Assembly (NCBI GenBank): GCA_046728115.1
Contig: JBKPDW010000620.1
Location: forward strand, 1 to 23,144
DNA length: 23,144 nt
Direction: 5' to 3'
From: CAVSWN01 sp046728115
Lineage (GTDB): Bacteria > Acidobacteriota > Vicinamibacteria > Vicinamibacterales > CAVVIG01
Below the pieces are notes generated by a model. It did not search any database and had not been told where the DNA came from. It saw only the letters and a program-made list of their open reading frames with translations. Both the position numbers and the translations under genes were made by a program. Shown piece by piece: positions 1 through 7,820 of the stretch; position 1 is the stretch's first letter; every line of letters begins with the position of its first letter.

Positions 1-228
1 GGATTGTCGGAGTCGTTCCTCGCCGAGCAGGTGACGATGCCGCCGGGAGCGACGCCGGCGACCAAGAGCCGCTTCGAGATGCTGCTGTCGCCGAAAGAGC
101 ACGAGATGCATCATCGCGGACAGCTGATGATGATCGAGCGCATGATCGGCGTCGTTCCGCACCTGACCCGGCAGATGCAGGAGCGCATGGCGCAGATGCA
201 GGCCGCCGCGGCGCAGGCAGCGCGCTGA
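1..228 (+). CDS. DinB-family protein, C-terminal part (5' end outside window)
   Basis: The frame is already open at the first base, so this is the tail of a longer gene; the TTG at base 4 need not be its start. The visible 75 residues contain an HEMHHRGQ motif near residues 34-41. In DinB/YfiT four-helix-bundle proteins this H-x3-HRGQ segment supplies the last metal-ligand histidine. Such proteins are putative metal-dependent enzymes, often thiol S-transferases, and the substrate cannot be told here. The last 25 residues are Met/Gln/Ala-rich and look like a helical tail. The stop at 226-228 is followed after one base by the GTG start of the DUF2461 gene, which suggests translational coupling. 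The DinB call rests on one motif and the HRGQ context. Confidence 0.72.
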   Translation, partial: GLSESFLAEQVTMPPGATPATKSRFEMLLSPKEHEMHHRGQLMMIERMIGVVPHLTRQMQERMAQMQAAAAQAAR

Positions 229-229
229 C

Positions 230-925
230 GTGGCACGATCGTCAGCCTCCTGCCTGCCGCAGGAGACGCTCACCTTCCTCCGCGCGCTGAAACGCAACAA
301 CAGGCGCGACTGGTTTCAACCGCGCAAGGAGCAGTTCGAGGCCCATGTCCGCGCGCCGATGCTCGCGATCGTTGCGAGGCTGGCCGATGATCTCCGGAGG
401 TTCGCGCCGGAGATCGTCGTCGATCCGAAGACGGCGATGTACCGCATCTACCGCGACACGCGGTTTTCGGAAAACAAGACGCCGTACAAGACGCACGTCG
501 CCGCGGTCTTCCCGTGGCGAGGTCTCCCGAAACATGAAGGCGCGGGGCTGTATTTTCACGTCTCGCCCGACGAAGTCTGGATGGGCGGTGGCATGTACGC
601 TCCTCAGCCGCCGCAACTGCAGGCCGTGCGGGAACACATCGCCGCCAATTCGAAACGGCTGCGCGCGATCGTGGAGTCGCCTGGATTCCGGCGACAGATC
701 GGACGGCTCGAAGGTGAGCAGCTGCAGCGCGTGCCACGCGGGTTCGCAAAGGATCATCCGGCGGCCGAGTTCCTGAAGTATCGCCAGTTCCTGGCCGGCC
801 GCGAGCTTCCGCCGCCTGTCGCGTGCAAGCCCACGTTCTACGCCACACTGCTTGGAGTGTTCCGGCAGGTCACTCCCGTCATCCGCTTCCTGAACGAGCC
901 GCTGGCGCCTGGCCGCGAGCGATGA
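230..925 (+). CDS. DUF2461 (TIGR02453-type) family protein
   Basis: This 231-residue protein matches the DUF2461 family in length and layout. Near the N-terminus it has a FLRALKRNNRRDWF segment (about residues 16-29; the family pattern is FL..L..NN.r.WF). It is followed by an RIYRDTRFSENKTPYKTH segment (about 73-90), then a GAGLYFHVSP/GGGMY core (about 104-122), and a C-terminal region with KPTFYATL. The family's biochemical role is not known. The GTG start at 230 is the only one that fits, one base after the upstream stop. The 3' end overlaps the next start as ATGA, so the three genes from the window edge to 2118 probably form one transcript. No signal peptide or membrane segment is visible. 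A linked function with the PilT-like ATPase is possible but not shown. Confidence 0.88.
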   Translation: MARSSASCLPQETLTFLRALKRNNRRDWFQPRKEQFEAHVRAPMLAIVARLADDLRRFAPEIVVDPKTAMYRIYRDTRFSENKTPYKTHVAAVFPWRGLPKHEGAGLYFHVSPDEVWMGGGMYAPQPPQLQAVREHIAANSKRLRAIVESPGFRRQIGRLEGEQLQRVPRGFAKDHPAAEFLKYRQFLAGRELPPPVACKPTFYATLLGVFRQVTPVIRFLNEPLAPGRER

Positions 926-2118
926 GCGACAGCGACGATCTCGACGCGCTGGTCACACAGCTGAACGAGGGTGGTCAGCGTGCGTCCGGTGTGGAGCGGC
1001 GTGCGCGAGTCGAAGCCTCAACGGTCGACAGCCTGCCGGACGAGGACCAGACTGGTCGCCTCCGTCGATGGCTCGAGCGCGTCGTCGCCGAGGGAGGCAG
1101 CGATCTGCTGCTGGTCTCGGCCGCGCCGCCGTCGATCCGTGTCAGCGGCGCCGTGGTGCCGCTCGACGAGGATCCTCTCGAAAGCGACGACATCGCCGGC
1201 GCCGTCGTACCGGCGCTGCTGCCGCACGCGCGGCGCGCGTATCGCGAGATGGGGATCGCCGACTCGTCGTTTCGCACCGCCACTCTCGGGCGATTTCGCA
1301 TCAACCTCCATCACGAGCGAGGCCGAGCCGCTGCCGCGATCCGGCGTCTGCCGTCGCTCGTTCCGCGCCTCGCGTCGCTCAACCTGCCGCCGCACGTCGA
1401 AGCCCTGACGCGCCTGCCGCGCGGGCTCGTGCTCATCGGCGGGCCGACCGGCTCGGGCAAGACGACAACGTTGGCCGCGCTCGTGAACGAGATCAACCAC
1501 CGCGACGCGCGGCACATCATCACGATTGAAGATCCGATCGAGTACGAGCACACCCATCGAAAGTGCCTGATCGAGCAGATCGAGGTCGGCGTCGACGCGC
1601 CGGACTTCCCCACGGCCTTGCGTGCCGCGCTCCGCCAGGCGCCGGACGTGATCGTCGTCGGGGAGATGCGCGATCCGGAGACCATGCAGATTGCGGTGAC
1701 GGCCGGCGAAACCGGGCACCTCGTGCTGTCGAGCCTGCATACGCCTGACGTGACGACGACGGTCGCGCGGATCGCCGATTCGTTTCCGCTCGAGCGTCAG
1801 AACACGATTCGACAGGAATTATCGATGTCGCTCGCGGCCGTACTCACGCAAACGCTGATGCGCAGAAACAGCGGAGGGCTGATTCCCGCGGCGGAATTGC
1901 TCATCGTCGGCTACGGGGCCCGGCAGCACGTTCGCAAGAACGCGCTCCAGCATTTGCATCAGGAGATTACGATCACCCGCAAGCACGGGTCGTTCACACT
2001 GGAGGAGTCGCTGACCGAGCTCGTGAAGCGGGACCTGATTGATCGAAAGGATGCGATGGCTCGCGCGGTGCATCCCGAAGAGCTCGACCGCCTGTTAGGC
2101 ACTTCGAGGACGGGATAA
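922..2118 (+). CDS. pilT: PilT/PilU-family type IV pilus retraction ATPase
   Basis: A secretion-type ATPase of 398 residues that should power type IV pilus disassembly at the inner-membrane face as a hexamer. Residues 1-45 are an acidic, probably disordered extension. The PAS-like N-domain starts at about 57 with GGSDLLL (PilT pattern SDLHL). Walker A GPTGSGKT is at 174-181, the Asp box TIEDPIEYEH at 201-210, Walker B DVIVVGEMRD at 242-251 and the His box AGETGHLVLSSLHT at 261-274. The C-terminal AIRNLI motif of classical PilT is replaced by HVRKNALQHLHQEI, so a PilU-like or divergent retraction role is possible. The ATG at 922 was chosen because it overlaps the upstream stop as ATGA; the frame is open further upstream, but that stretch lies inside DUF2461. 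No other pilus genes are in view. Confidence 0.85.
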   Translation: MSDSDDLDALVTQLNEGGQRASGVERRARVEASTVDSLPDEDQTGRLRRWLERVVAEGGSDLLLVSAAPPSIRVSGAVVPLDEDPLESDDIAGAVVPALLPHARRAYREMGIADSSFRTATLGRFRINLHHERGRAAAAIRRLPSLVPRLASLNLPPHVEALTRLPRGLVLIGGPTGSGKTTTLAALVNEINHRDARHIITIEDPIEYEHTHRKCLIEQIEVGVDAPDFPTALRAALRQAPDVIVVGEMRDPETMQIAVTAGETGHLVLSSLHTPDVTTTVARIADSFPLERQNTIRQELSMSLAAVLTQTLMRRNSGGLIPAAELLIVGYGARQHVRKNALQHLHQEITITRKHGSFTLEESLTELVKRDLIDRKDAMARAVHPEELDRLLGTSRTG

Positions 2119-2121
2119 GGC

Positions 2122-3438
2122 TCAGGACGCGCGTTCACGTGGCGTCCCCAGAGCAAGCAGATAGAACGCGCCGCCCGCAGCGAGCGCAGCAAGGCCTCCG
2201 AGCAACTGCTCGCGCGTGGCGCCGGCGGCGATGGCCCCGGAAACGACAATCGCGACCATCGGCACGACGGGACCGAGCGGCGCGACGAACGCGGCCGGCG
2301 CCACCGTCTCCGCGAACCGCGGCGACCGCAGCCGGAGCGTCGCGGCCGATACGCCGGCGTAGGTGACCAGCCGCGCCAGCGCGCTCACGACGGCCAGCTT
2401 CACGAACGATCCGGTCAGCGCGAGGACGACGGCGACTACCGACGTGAAGACGATCGCGTGCGCCGGCGTGCGATAGCGCGGGTGGATGCGGCCGAACGCT
2501 GCCGGCAGCTCGCCATGTTCGGCCAGCGCGAACAGCATCCGCGAGCCGTTCAGGATCTGGCCGGCGTTGTTGCCCGTCATCGATATCACCGAGCCGGCGC
2601 CGACGATCAGCGCGCCGCTCGCGCCCAGAAACGCCGCGGCCGCGTCGGCGATCGGCGTGCTGTGCGCGGCCAGATCCGGCAGGACGCTCTGGGCGACGAC
2701 CTGCGCCAGCGTCATCACCGTCATCACCGTGAGAATCGTGGCAACGAGCGCGAACGGCACGTGTCGACGTGGATCCAGCGCTTCGCCGGCCGGCACCGGC
2801 ACGACGTCATAGCCGCCGTAGACGAAGATCATCAGGAGCGCGGCAGTCGAGAACTGTGCCAGCGTGACCTGCGGCAGGCGCGTCAGGGAGCCGACGTCGA
2901 CGTACCGCAGCCCGAGCAGGATGAAGAGCGCCAGCGGCGCGAGCTTGCCGATCGTCAGCGCGTCGACCAGCCACGCACTCTGCCGGATTCCGCGGACGTT
3001 GATCCAGGTCAACGCCGCCGTGACGCCAATCAGCAGCGCGGCCCGCGGCCAGTCCGCGGTCATGGCCGGCCAGTAATAGCCGAGCGCGACGGCAATGCCC
3101 GCCATGACGCTCGCCTGGCTCGACGCGCGCGTGAACCACTGCATCCAGCCGACCTCGAACGCGACGAATCGCCCGAAGGCCGCGCGCGTGTAGAGATACG
3201 GACCACCCGTGCCCTCGAAGCGGCTGCCCACCTCGGCGAAGCAGAGCGCGACCGACATCGACGCCAGCCCCATGAGTACGAACGCGAGCGGACTCCAGGC
3301 GCCGATCTGCGCGGCGACCTGCGACGGCATCAGAAAGATCGCGCCGCCGATCACCTGGTTGACGCCGATGGCCGTCAGGTCCCAGCGGCCAAGCGCGCGT
3401 CGCAGACCCAGCTTCGCGGGGGCAGTAGCATCGACCAC
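2122..3438 (-). CDS. APC-family amino acid permease
   Basis: A 438-residue hydrophobic protein with about 12 predicted membrane helices. It begins with the APC signature: a short charged N-terminus, then DLTAIGVNQVIGGAIFLMP as unwound helix 1, with the GxG-type substrate-binding break. Helix 2 and the conserved FAEVGSRFEGTGGPYLY segment follow at about residues 68-84. It should move amino acids or related amines across the inner membrane by proton or cation symport. The start is GTG at 3438, set by the start of family homology and by a TACAAC box six bases upstream on the minus strand. It faces the Rieske gene across 76 bp and ends 3 bp from the end of the pilT-like gene. The neighbouring P5C dehydrogenase suggests an amino-acid or betaine-like substrate, which is inference. 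Confidence 0.87.
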   Translation of the reverse strand: MVDATAPAKLGLRRALGRWDLTAIGVNQVIGGAIFLMPSQVAAQIGAWSPLAFVLMGLASMSVALCFAEVGSRFEGTGGPYLYTRAAFGRFVAFEVGWMQWFTRASSQASVMAGIAVALGYYWPAMTADWPRAALLIGVTAALTWINVRGIRQSAWLVDALTIGKLAPLALFILLGLRYVDVGSLTRLPQVTLAQFSTAALLMIFVYGGYDVVPVPAGEALDPRRHVPFALVATILTVMTVMTLAQVVAQSVLPDLAAHSTPIADAAAAFLGASGALIVGAGSVISMTGNNAGQILNGSRMLFALAEHGELPAAFGRIHPRYRTPAHAIVFTSVVAVVLALTGSFVKLAVVSALARLVTYAGVSAATLRLRSPRFAETVAPAAFVAPLGPVVPMVAIVVSGAIAAGATREQLLGGLAALAAGGAFYLLALGTPRERAS

Positions 3439-3444
3439 GCAGCG

Positions 3445-3450
3445 GTTGTA
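3445..3450 (-). promoter_or_regulatory. Putative -10 box (TACAAC) of the APC permease gene
   Basis: On the minus strand TACAAC ends six bases before the GTG start at 3438. That spacing would place transcription initiation at or next to the start codon. No convincing -35 hexamer is visible. It is one of six similarly placed boxes in this window. Confidence 0.35.
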
Positions 3451-3496
3451 TCACGAGTCCAAGCGCATCGAACTCTCTGGCCGGCCCGCGCTGATA

Positions 3497-3502
3497 TACA
3501 CT
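3497..3502 (+). promoter_or_regulatory. Putative -10 box (TACACT) of the Rieske oxygenase gene
   Basis: TACACT, within an AT-rich GATATACACT stretch, lies 12 bases before the ATG at 3515. A short purine-rich GAGAGG (3507-3512) sits between the two and could act as a very close ribosome-binding site. The 76-bp gap it lies in is shared with the divergent permease promoter. Confidence 0.4.
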
Positions 3503-3514
3503 CGGCGAGAGGCG

Positions 3515-4648
3515 ATGCACACCCCTCTGCCCCGGCAGTTTTACGCCGATCCGGATTTCTACCGGCGTGAGCTCGAGCGCTTTTACTTCGAACGTTGGAT
3601 CTGTGCGGGCCGCACCGATCAGATTCCGAACGCCGGCGATTACTTCGCCCGTACGGTTGGCGATGAAAGTGTGCTCGTGGCGCGGGACCCATCAGGCGAC
3701 ATCCACGCGCTGTTCAACGTCTGCCGGCACCGGGGCACGCGCCTCTCGGACCGGGCCGACGGTCATTTCAATGGCCGGATTCAATGTCCATATCACGCGT
3801 GGACGTACGACCTGGGCGGGCGACTGCTTGCCGCGCCGCACATGGCGTCGGAGTTTCGCAAAGACGACTACCCGCTGCACCGAGCCGGCTGCGAAGTCTG
3901 GGATGGACACGTGTTCATTCATATTGGCCGGGATGGATGGGACGGGCAGAAGGGGCGGGACGAACAAGGGTTGCGCGCGCAATTGGGAGACCTGCCGGCG
4001 CGATTCAGCGCATATCGAATGCAGGACCTGCGACTCGCGCGACGCATCGTTTACGACGTCAAGGCGAACTGGAAGCTGATCGTTCTCAATTACAACGAGT
4101 GCCTGCACTGTCCGAACCTGCATCCGGCGTTGAACAAGCTGCACCACTACCTCAGTGCCGACAACGTTGCGCCGACGGCCTGCTATTGCGGCGGCTCCAT
4201 GGGATTCAAGCCGGGTGTCGAGACAATGAGCAGCGACGGTAGACGGCGTCGCGACTACCTGCCGGGCCTCGACGAGACGCAACGGCAACAGGTGTCCTAT
4301 TTTTCGATCTACCCCAACCTGTTGCTGAGCCTCCATCCCGATTACATGATGACGCACACACTGTGGCCCCGCGCCCACGACCGCACCGAAATCGTCTGCG
4401 AATGGCATTTTCATCCGCGCGAGATGGCGAAACCGAACTTTCGACCGGACGATGCGATCGAGTTGTGGGACGTGACGAACCGCGAGGACTGGTGGATTTC
4501 AGAGCAGTCGCAGGCGGGAATCAACTCGCGCGTGTACGAACCAGGACCATATTCGGAGCGCGAAGAGTTGTTGTGGAGTTTCGACGAAGTCGTGAGACGC
4601 GAGGCGGACTCCTTCGACTCGCCACGACACCACGACAACGCGAAATAA
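3515..4648 (+). CDS. Rieske non-heme iron oxygenase, alpha subunit
   Basis: A 377-residue ring-hydroxylating-type oxygenase. The Rieske [2Fe-2S] ligands are C70-x-H72 (CRHRG) and C91-x2-H94 (CPYHAW). The catalytic SRPBCC domain has NWKLIVLNYNECLHC followed by NLH, giving E195, H198 and H203; D326 (in NREDWW) is a plausible third iron ligand. A Glu three residues before the first His, instead of the usual bridging Asp, is the pattern reported for carnitine monooxygenase CntA, so an N-methylated or quaternary amine substrate is plausible. Such enzymes oxidatively demethylate and release formaldehyde. The required reductase is not in the window. The ATG at 3515 is chosen because homology begins there and a promoter-like box precedes it; the frame is open upstream into the permease. 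The next gene is P5C dehydrogenase, 118 bp away. Confidence 0.88.
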   Translation: MHTPLPRQFYADPDFYRRELERFYFERWICAGRTDQIPNAGDYFARTVGDESVLVARDPSGDIHALFNVCRHRGTRLSDRADGHFNGRIQCPYHAWTYDLGGRLLAAPHMASEFRKDDYPLHRAGCEVWDGHVFIHIGRDGWDGQKGRDEQGLRAQLGDLPARFSAYRMQDLRLARRIVYDVKANWKLIVLNYNECLHCPNLHPALNKLHHYLSADNVAPTACYCGGSMGFKPGVETMSSDGRRRRDYLPGLDETQRQQVSYFSIYPNLLLSLHPDYMMTHTLWPRAHDRTEIVCEWHFHPREMAKPNFRPDDAIELWDVTNREDWWISEQSQAGINSRVYEPGPYSEREELLWSFDEVVRREADSFDSPRHHDNAK

Positions 4649-4752
4649 CCTCGATCCACAAACCAGCACGACAACGACGGTGCGGCGCCAGCGACACTCG
4701 CGGCGCGTGTGGTGTCGGCTGCCACGATTCGCCATTTTCTCGTTTGTCGCGC

Positions 4753-4758
4753 TACACT
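4753..4758 (+). promoter_or_regulatory. Putative -10 box (TACACT) of the P5C dehydrogenase gene
   Basis: TACACT lies eight bases before the ATG at 4767, close enough to predict a leaderless transcript. The 118-bp gap after the Rieske gene holds no Shine-Dalgarno sequence next to the start, so this gene may have its own promoter. No clear -35 element is seen. Confidence 0.45.
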
Positions 4759-4766
4759 CAATCGTT

Positions 4767-6410
4767 ATGCCTACGCAAACTGCCGTCTTCAACGGGCGCC
4801 GTCGAGTACCGCCGCCGCTCAACGAGCCCATCCGATCGTACGCCCCTGGAACGCCCGAGCGCGCCTCTCTCAAGGCACGTCTGAAATCGATGGCGGCGGA
4901 AAAAATCGTGATGCCGCTCATCATCGGCGGCCGCGAAATCAAGACCGGCCAGTGCGGACAAGCGGTGATGCCGCACGATCATCACCATGTGCTCGGCGAA
5001 TACCACAAGGCGACCGAGCAGCACGTGATGATGGCGGCCGACGCCGCTCGGGCAGCGCGACTGGAATGGGCGAGCTGGTCGTTCGAAGATCGCGCCGCGG
5101 TCATCCTGAAGGCTGCCGAACTGCTGACAACCTCGTGGCGCGACATCATCAACGCATCGACGATGCTCGGGCAATCGAAAACGGCATTCCAGGCCGAAAT
5201 CGACTCCGCGTGCGAGATCGTCGATTTCTGGCGCTTCAACGTCCACTACGCGCAGGAACTGCTCGACGAGCAGCCGTTCAGCGACCACACGATGTGGAAC
5301 CAGCTCGAATACCGCCCGCTCGAAGGCTTCGTCTACGCGGTCACGCCGTTCAACTTCACGTCAATCGCCGCCAATCTTCCCACCGCGCCCGCGCTGATGG
5401 GCAACACCGTCGTCTGGAAACCGGCGTCGAGCGCGATGTTCTCGGCCTATCACCTGATGAAGCTGTATGAAGCCGCGGGTATACCGCCCGGAGTCATCAA
5501 TTTCGTGGCCGGCGACGCGTCGACGATTTCCAAGGTGCTGCTCTCGCATCGCGATCTCGCCGGAGTGCATTTCACGGGCAGCACCGAAGTCTTCAACGAC
5601 ATGTGGAAGACCATCGGCGCCTCGATGTCGACCTATCGCAGCTACCCGCGGATCGTCGGCGAAACCGGCGGCAAGGACTTCATCGTCGCTCACCCATCCG
5701 CGGACGTCGAGGCGCTGGCAGTGGCGATCGTGCGCGGCGGTTTCGAATTCCAGGGTCAGAAATGCTCGGCCGCGAGCCGCGTGTACGTCCCGCGCTCGCT
5801 CTGGAACCAGGTGCGCGATCGCGCCGTCGCGATGATCGACGATATCGAGATCGGCGACGTCGCCGATTTCCGCAACTTTATGGGCGCCGTCATCGACAAG
5901 CGCGCGTTCGACAAGATCAGCGGCTACATCGAACACGCGCGCGGCAGTGCGAAGATCGTCGCCGGTGGCCGGACCGACGACAGCACTGGGTACTTCGTCC
6001 ACCCCACGCTCGTCGAGACGACCGAGCCCGGATACCGCCTGCTGTGCGAGGAGATCTTTGGACCCGTTGTGACCGCGTACGTGTACGACGATGCGAAGTG
6101 GTCGGAGACGCTGGAGGTCGTGGACACGACGTCGCCGTACGCCCTGACAGGAGCGGTGTTTGCGCAGGACCGTGCAGCGATTGTCGAGGCGACCTCCGCA
6201 CTCCGCAACGCCGCCGGCAATTTCTACGTCAACGACAAGCCGACGGGCGCTATTGTCGGCCAGCAGCCGTTCGGCGGCGCGCGCGCATCGGGAACCAACG
6301 ACAAAGCGGGATCGAAATTGAATCTGATCCGCTGGGTCAGCGCGCGGACGATCAAGGAGAACTTCAACCCACCGAAAGATTACCGATACCCGTTCATGAG
6401 CGAGCAATAG
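4767..6410 (+). CDS. pruA: 1-pyrroline-5-carboxylate dehydrogenase (ALDH4 type)
   Basis: This NAD-dependent aldehyde dehydrogenase of 547 residues oxidises glutamate semialdehyde (in equilibrium with P5C) to glutamate, the second step of proline breakdown. It looks like the monofunctional ALDH4 type found in eukaryotes and some bacteria, not the PutA fusion. It opens with NEPIRSYAPGTPER and has the subfamily-specific SYPRIVGETGGKDF and FGGARASGTNDKAG segments. The general base is E299 (GETGGKD) and the nucleophile is C333 (GQKCSAASR). The ATG at 4767 fits the ALDH4 length and follows a promoter-like box by eight bases; the frame is open further upstream, but that part has no homology. A separate proline dehydrogenase would be needed for full proline catabolism and is not in the window. 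The Rieske gene upstream and prolidase-like gene downstream fit a proline theme. Confidence 0.92.
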   Translation: MPTQTAVFNGRRRVPPPLNEPIRSYAPGTPERASLKARLKSMAAEKIVMPLIIGGREIKTGQCGQAVMPHDHHHVLGEYHKATEQHVMMAADAARAARLEWASWSFEDRAAVILKAAELLTTSWRDIINASTMLGQSKTAFQAEIDSACEIVDFWRFNVHYAQELLDEQPFSDHTMWNQLEYRPLEGFVYAVTPFNFTSIAANLPTAPALMGNTVVWKPASSAMFSAYHLMKLYEAAGIPPGVINFVAGDASTISKVLLSHRDLAGVHFTGSTEVFNDMWKTIGASMSTYRSYPRIVGETGGKDFIVAHPSADVEALAVAIVRGGFEFQGQKCSAASRVYVPRSLWNQVRDRAVAMIDDIEIGDVADFRNFMGAVIDKRAFDKISGYIEHARGSAKIVAGGRTDDSTGYFVHPTLVETTEPGYRLLCEEIFGPVVTAYVYDDAKWSETLEVVDTTSPYALTGAVFAQDRAAIVEATSALRNAAGNFYVNDKPTGAIVGQQPFGGARASGTNDKAGSKLNLIRWVSARTIKENFNPPKDYRYPFMSEQ

Positions 6411-6416
6411 CTGACG

Positions 6417-6478
6417 GTTCGTGGTTCGACGTTCGACGTGCTGCGTTCTCGTTCGTGGTGCGTGGTGCGTCGTTCGTC
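6417..6478. repeat. Heptanucleotide repeat array, consensus GTTCGTN, about nine units
   Basis: The 93-bp gap between two convergent genes is largely filled by a 7-bp-periodic array. Examples of units are GTTCGTG, GTTCGAC, GTTCGAC, GTGCTGC, then a 6-base unit, GTTCGTG, GTGCGTG, GTGCGTC and GTTCGTC. The same heptamer occurs inverted at 10721-10748. No hairpin terminator is obvious in the gap, so the array is the main feature between the P5C dehydrogenase and GcvT-like genes. Confidence 0.85.
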
Positions 6479-6503
6479 GAACCGCCAACGCTGAACGGAC
6501 CGA

Positions 6504-7700
6504 TCAGGCGACAGCCGCCGTCTTCCGTGCTGGATTGAAAAACGGCGTCTTCACGACCATGGCGGGAACGAGGTGACGGACCGCTTCGATCGTCACCTCG
6601 AACTCGAGCGTGGTGCCCTGCGCGAACCAGGGCGCGGCGATCGTTGCGAGGGCAATCAGCTTCTTCAGGACCGGCGACCAGGTGGTCGTCGTGGCGCGAC
6701 CTGCCTGACGCCCGTTCTTGTACACCGGCACGGCTACGCGAGATGCCGTCGCCGCAAGCTGAGGCGGCAGCCCGACATCGTCGTACAGCTTCTCGACGGC
6801 GGGCCAATCGATCTCCAGACCCACAATCTGCCGCGCGGATCCCTCCCGTTGTTCCCGGACGAGCGCGGCCCGGCCCACAAACGGCGCGGAGTCGGTCTGC
6901 ACGAGTCTTCCAAGCCCCATCTCGAACGGAGAGTACTTCTGCGTCTCGATCAGCGCTTTCTTGCTGCTGATGAAGTCCACGTCGATTAGCAGGAGGCCTG
7001 CCTCCACGCGCGCAACATCGAGCGCCAGCATCCCGACGGCGTGCAGGTCAAACGCGCGGCCGCGCGCCATCAATGTGTCCCACACCTCGACGGCGCGATC
7101 CCATGGCATCCAGATCTCATAGCCGAGATCCCCCGTGTAGCCGGTTCGTGAAATGTCCACCGGCACACCGCCGATAACACCGCTCGTCATGCGGAAATAC
7201 TTCAACCCGCGGATGTCCGCGTCGGCCACGGCATCGAGCAGGCGGCCGGACGTCGGGCCCTGCAGCGCCAGCGCTGCGACCTGCTCCGAGATGTCATCGA
7301 TGGTTACGTCCAGACCGACGGCGTTCTGGTGGAACCACCGGAGGCTCGGATCGGCCGCTGTCCATCGGAACGTCTGTTCGTCGATCCTCGTCACGGTCCC
7401 GTCGTCGATCACCTTGCCGCGCTCGTCGCACCAGGGCGTGTAGCAGACCTGGCCGACCGCCAGCTTGTACGCGTCCCGCGTGATGATGCGATCGACGAGC
7501 TTCGCCGCGTCGCGGCCGCGAACCAGGTATTTGAACAGCGGCGACACGTCGATCAGCGCGGACGCGTTGCGAATGGCGTTGTATTCGTGTTCGTGGTGCG
7601 CTTCGTAGGCGCTCACCGCGTAATAGCCAGACCATTCCCGGAAATTCAGGCTCTCGCAAAGCGCAAACATGCGCTCGTGCACGGCGGTTCCGATGGGCAT
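6504..7700 (-). CDS. GcvT-like aminomethyltransferase family protein
   Basis: A 398-residue protein of the GcvT/COG0404 family, which binds tetrahydrofolate and transfers or accepts one-carbon groups. It contains the CDERGKVIDDGTVTR segment with D99-D100, matching the catalytic Asp region of glycine-cleavage T protein, then ALALQGPTSG (about 144-152), SRTGYTGDLGYEIW (about 184-197) and a C-terminal beta-barrel. It is longer than standard GcvT (about 360-370 residues), and no gcvH or gcvP is nearby, so it is probably not part of the glycine cleavage system. It may take formaldehyde-level carbon from a demethylation onto folate, as the folate domains of dimethylglycine and sarcosine dehydrogenases do. 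The start at 7700 fits family homology and a TACAAT box eight bases upstream. It is convergent with P5C dehydrogenase and divergent from the amidohydrolase. Confidence 0.85.
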   Translation of the reverse strand: MPIGTAVHERMFALCESLNFREWSGYYAVSAYEAHHEHEYNAIRNASALIDVSPLFKYLVRGRDAAKLVDRIITRDAYKLAVGQVCYTPWCDERGKVIDDGTVTRIDEQTFRWTAADPSLRWFHQNAVGLDVTIDDISEQVAALALQGPTSGRLLDAVADADIRGLKYFRMTSGVIGGVPVDISRTGYTGDLGYEIWMPWDRAVEVWDTLMARGRAFDLHAVGMLALDVARVEAGLLLIDVDFISSKKALIETQKYSPFEMGLGRLVQTDSAPFVGRAALVREQREGSARQIVGLEIDWPAVEKLYDDVGLPPQLAATASRVAVPVYKNGRQAGRATTTTWSPVLKKLIALATIAAPWFAQGTTLEFEVTIEAVRHLVPAMVVKTPFFNPARKTAAVA

Positions 7701-7708
7701 GGTGAGGA

Positions 7709-7714
7709 ATTGTA
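7709..7714 (-). promoter_or_regulatory. Putative -10 box (TACAAT) of the GcvT-like gene
   Basis: TACAAT on the minus strand ends eight bases before the ATG at 7700, again the spacing expected of a leaderless transcript. It lies in the 120-bp divergent gap with the amidohydrolase gene, whose own TACAAT lies at 7808-7813. Confidence 0.48.
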
Positions 7715-7807
7715 GGACAGACAAAGTCGCATGGCGCGCGCGTCCAGGGTCGATTATGGCCGTCGCCGCGAAGGAGGCCGCGTGGAAAACCGCGACCTCA
7801 GAGCGCA

Positions 7808-7813
7808 TACAAT
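7808..7813 (+). promoter_or_regulatory. Putative -10 box (TACAAT) of the amidohydrolase gene
   Basis: TACAAT is followed by seven bases and the ATG at 7821. No Shine-Dalgarno motif fits between them, which supports leaderless initiation for a gene that encodes an exported enzyme. Confidence 0.48.
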
Positions 7814-7820
7814 CATCACC

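Noticed and set aside
2458..3570. A 370-codon plus-strand open frame across the APC permease.
   Set aside because: The minus-strand frame encodes a clear 12-helix permease. The plus-strand product is Arg/Gln/Asp-rich with no motif.
6504..7700. A glycine cleavage system T protein (gcvT).
   Set aside because: No gcvH or gcvP is adjacent, the protein is longer than GcvT, and the neighbourhood concerns other amino acids; kept as GcvT-like only.
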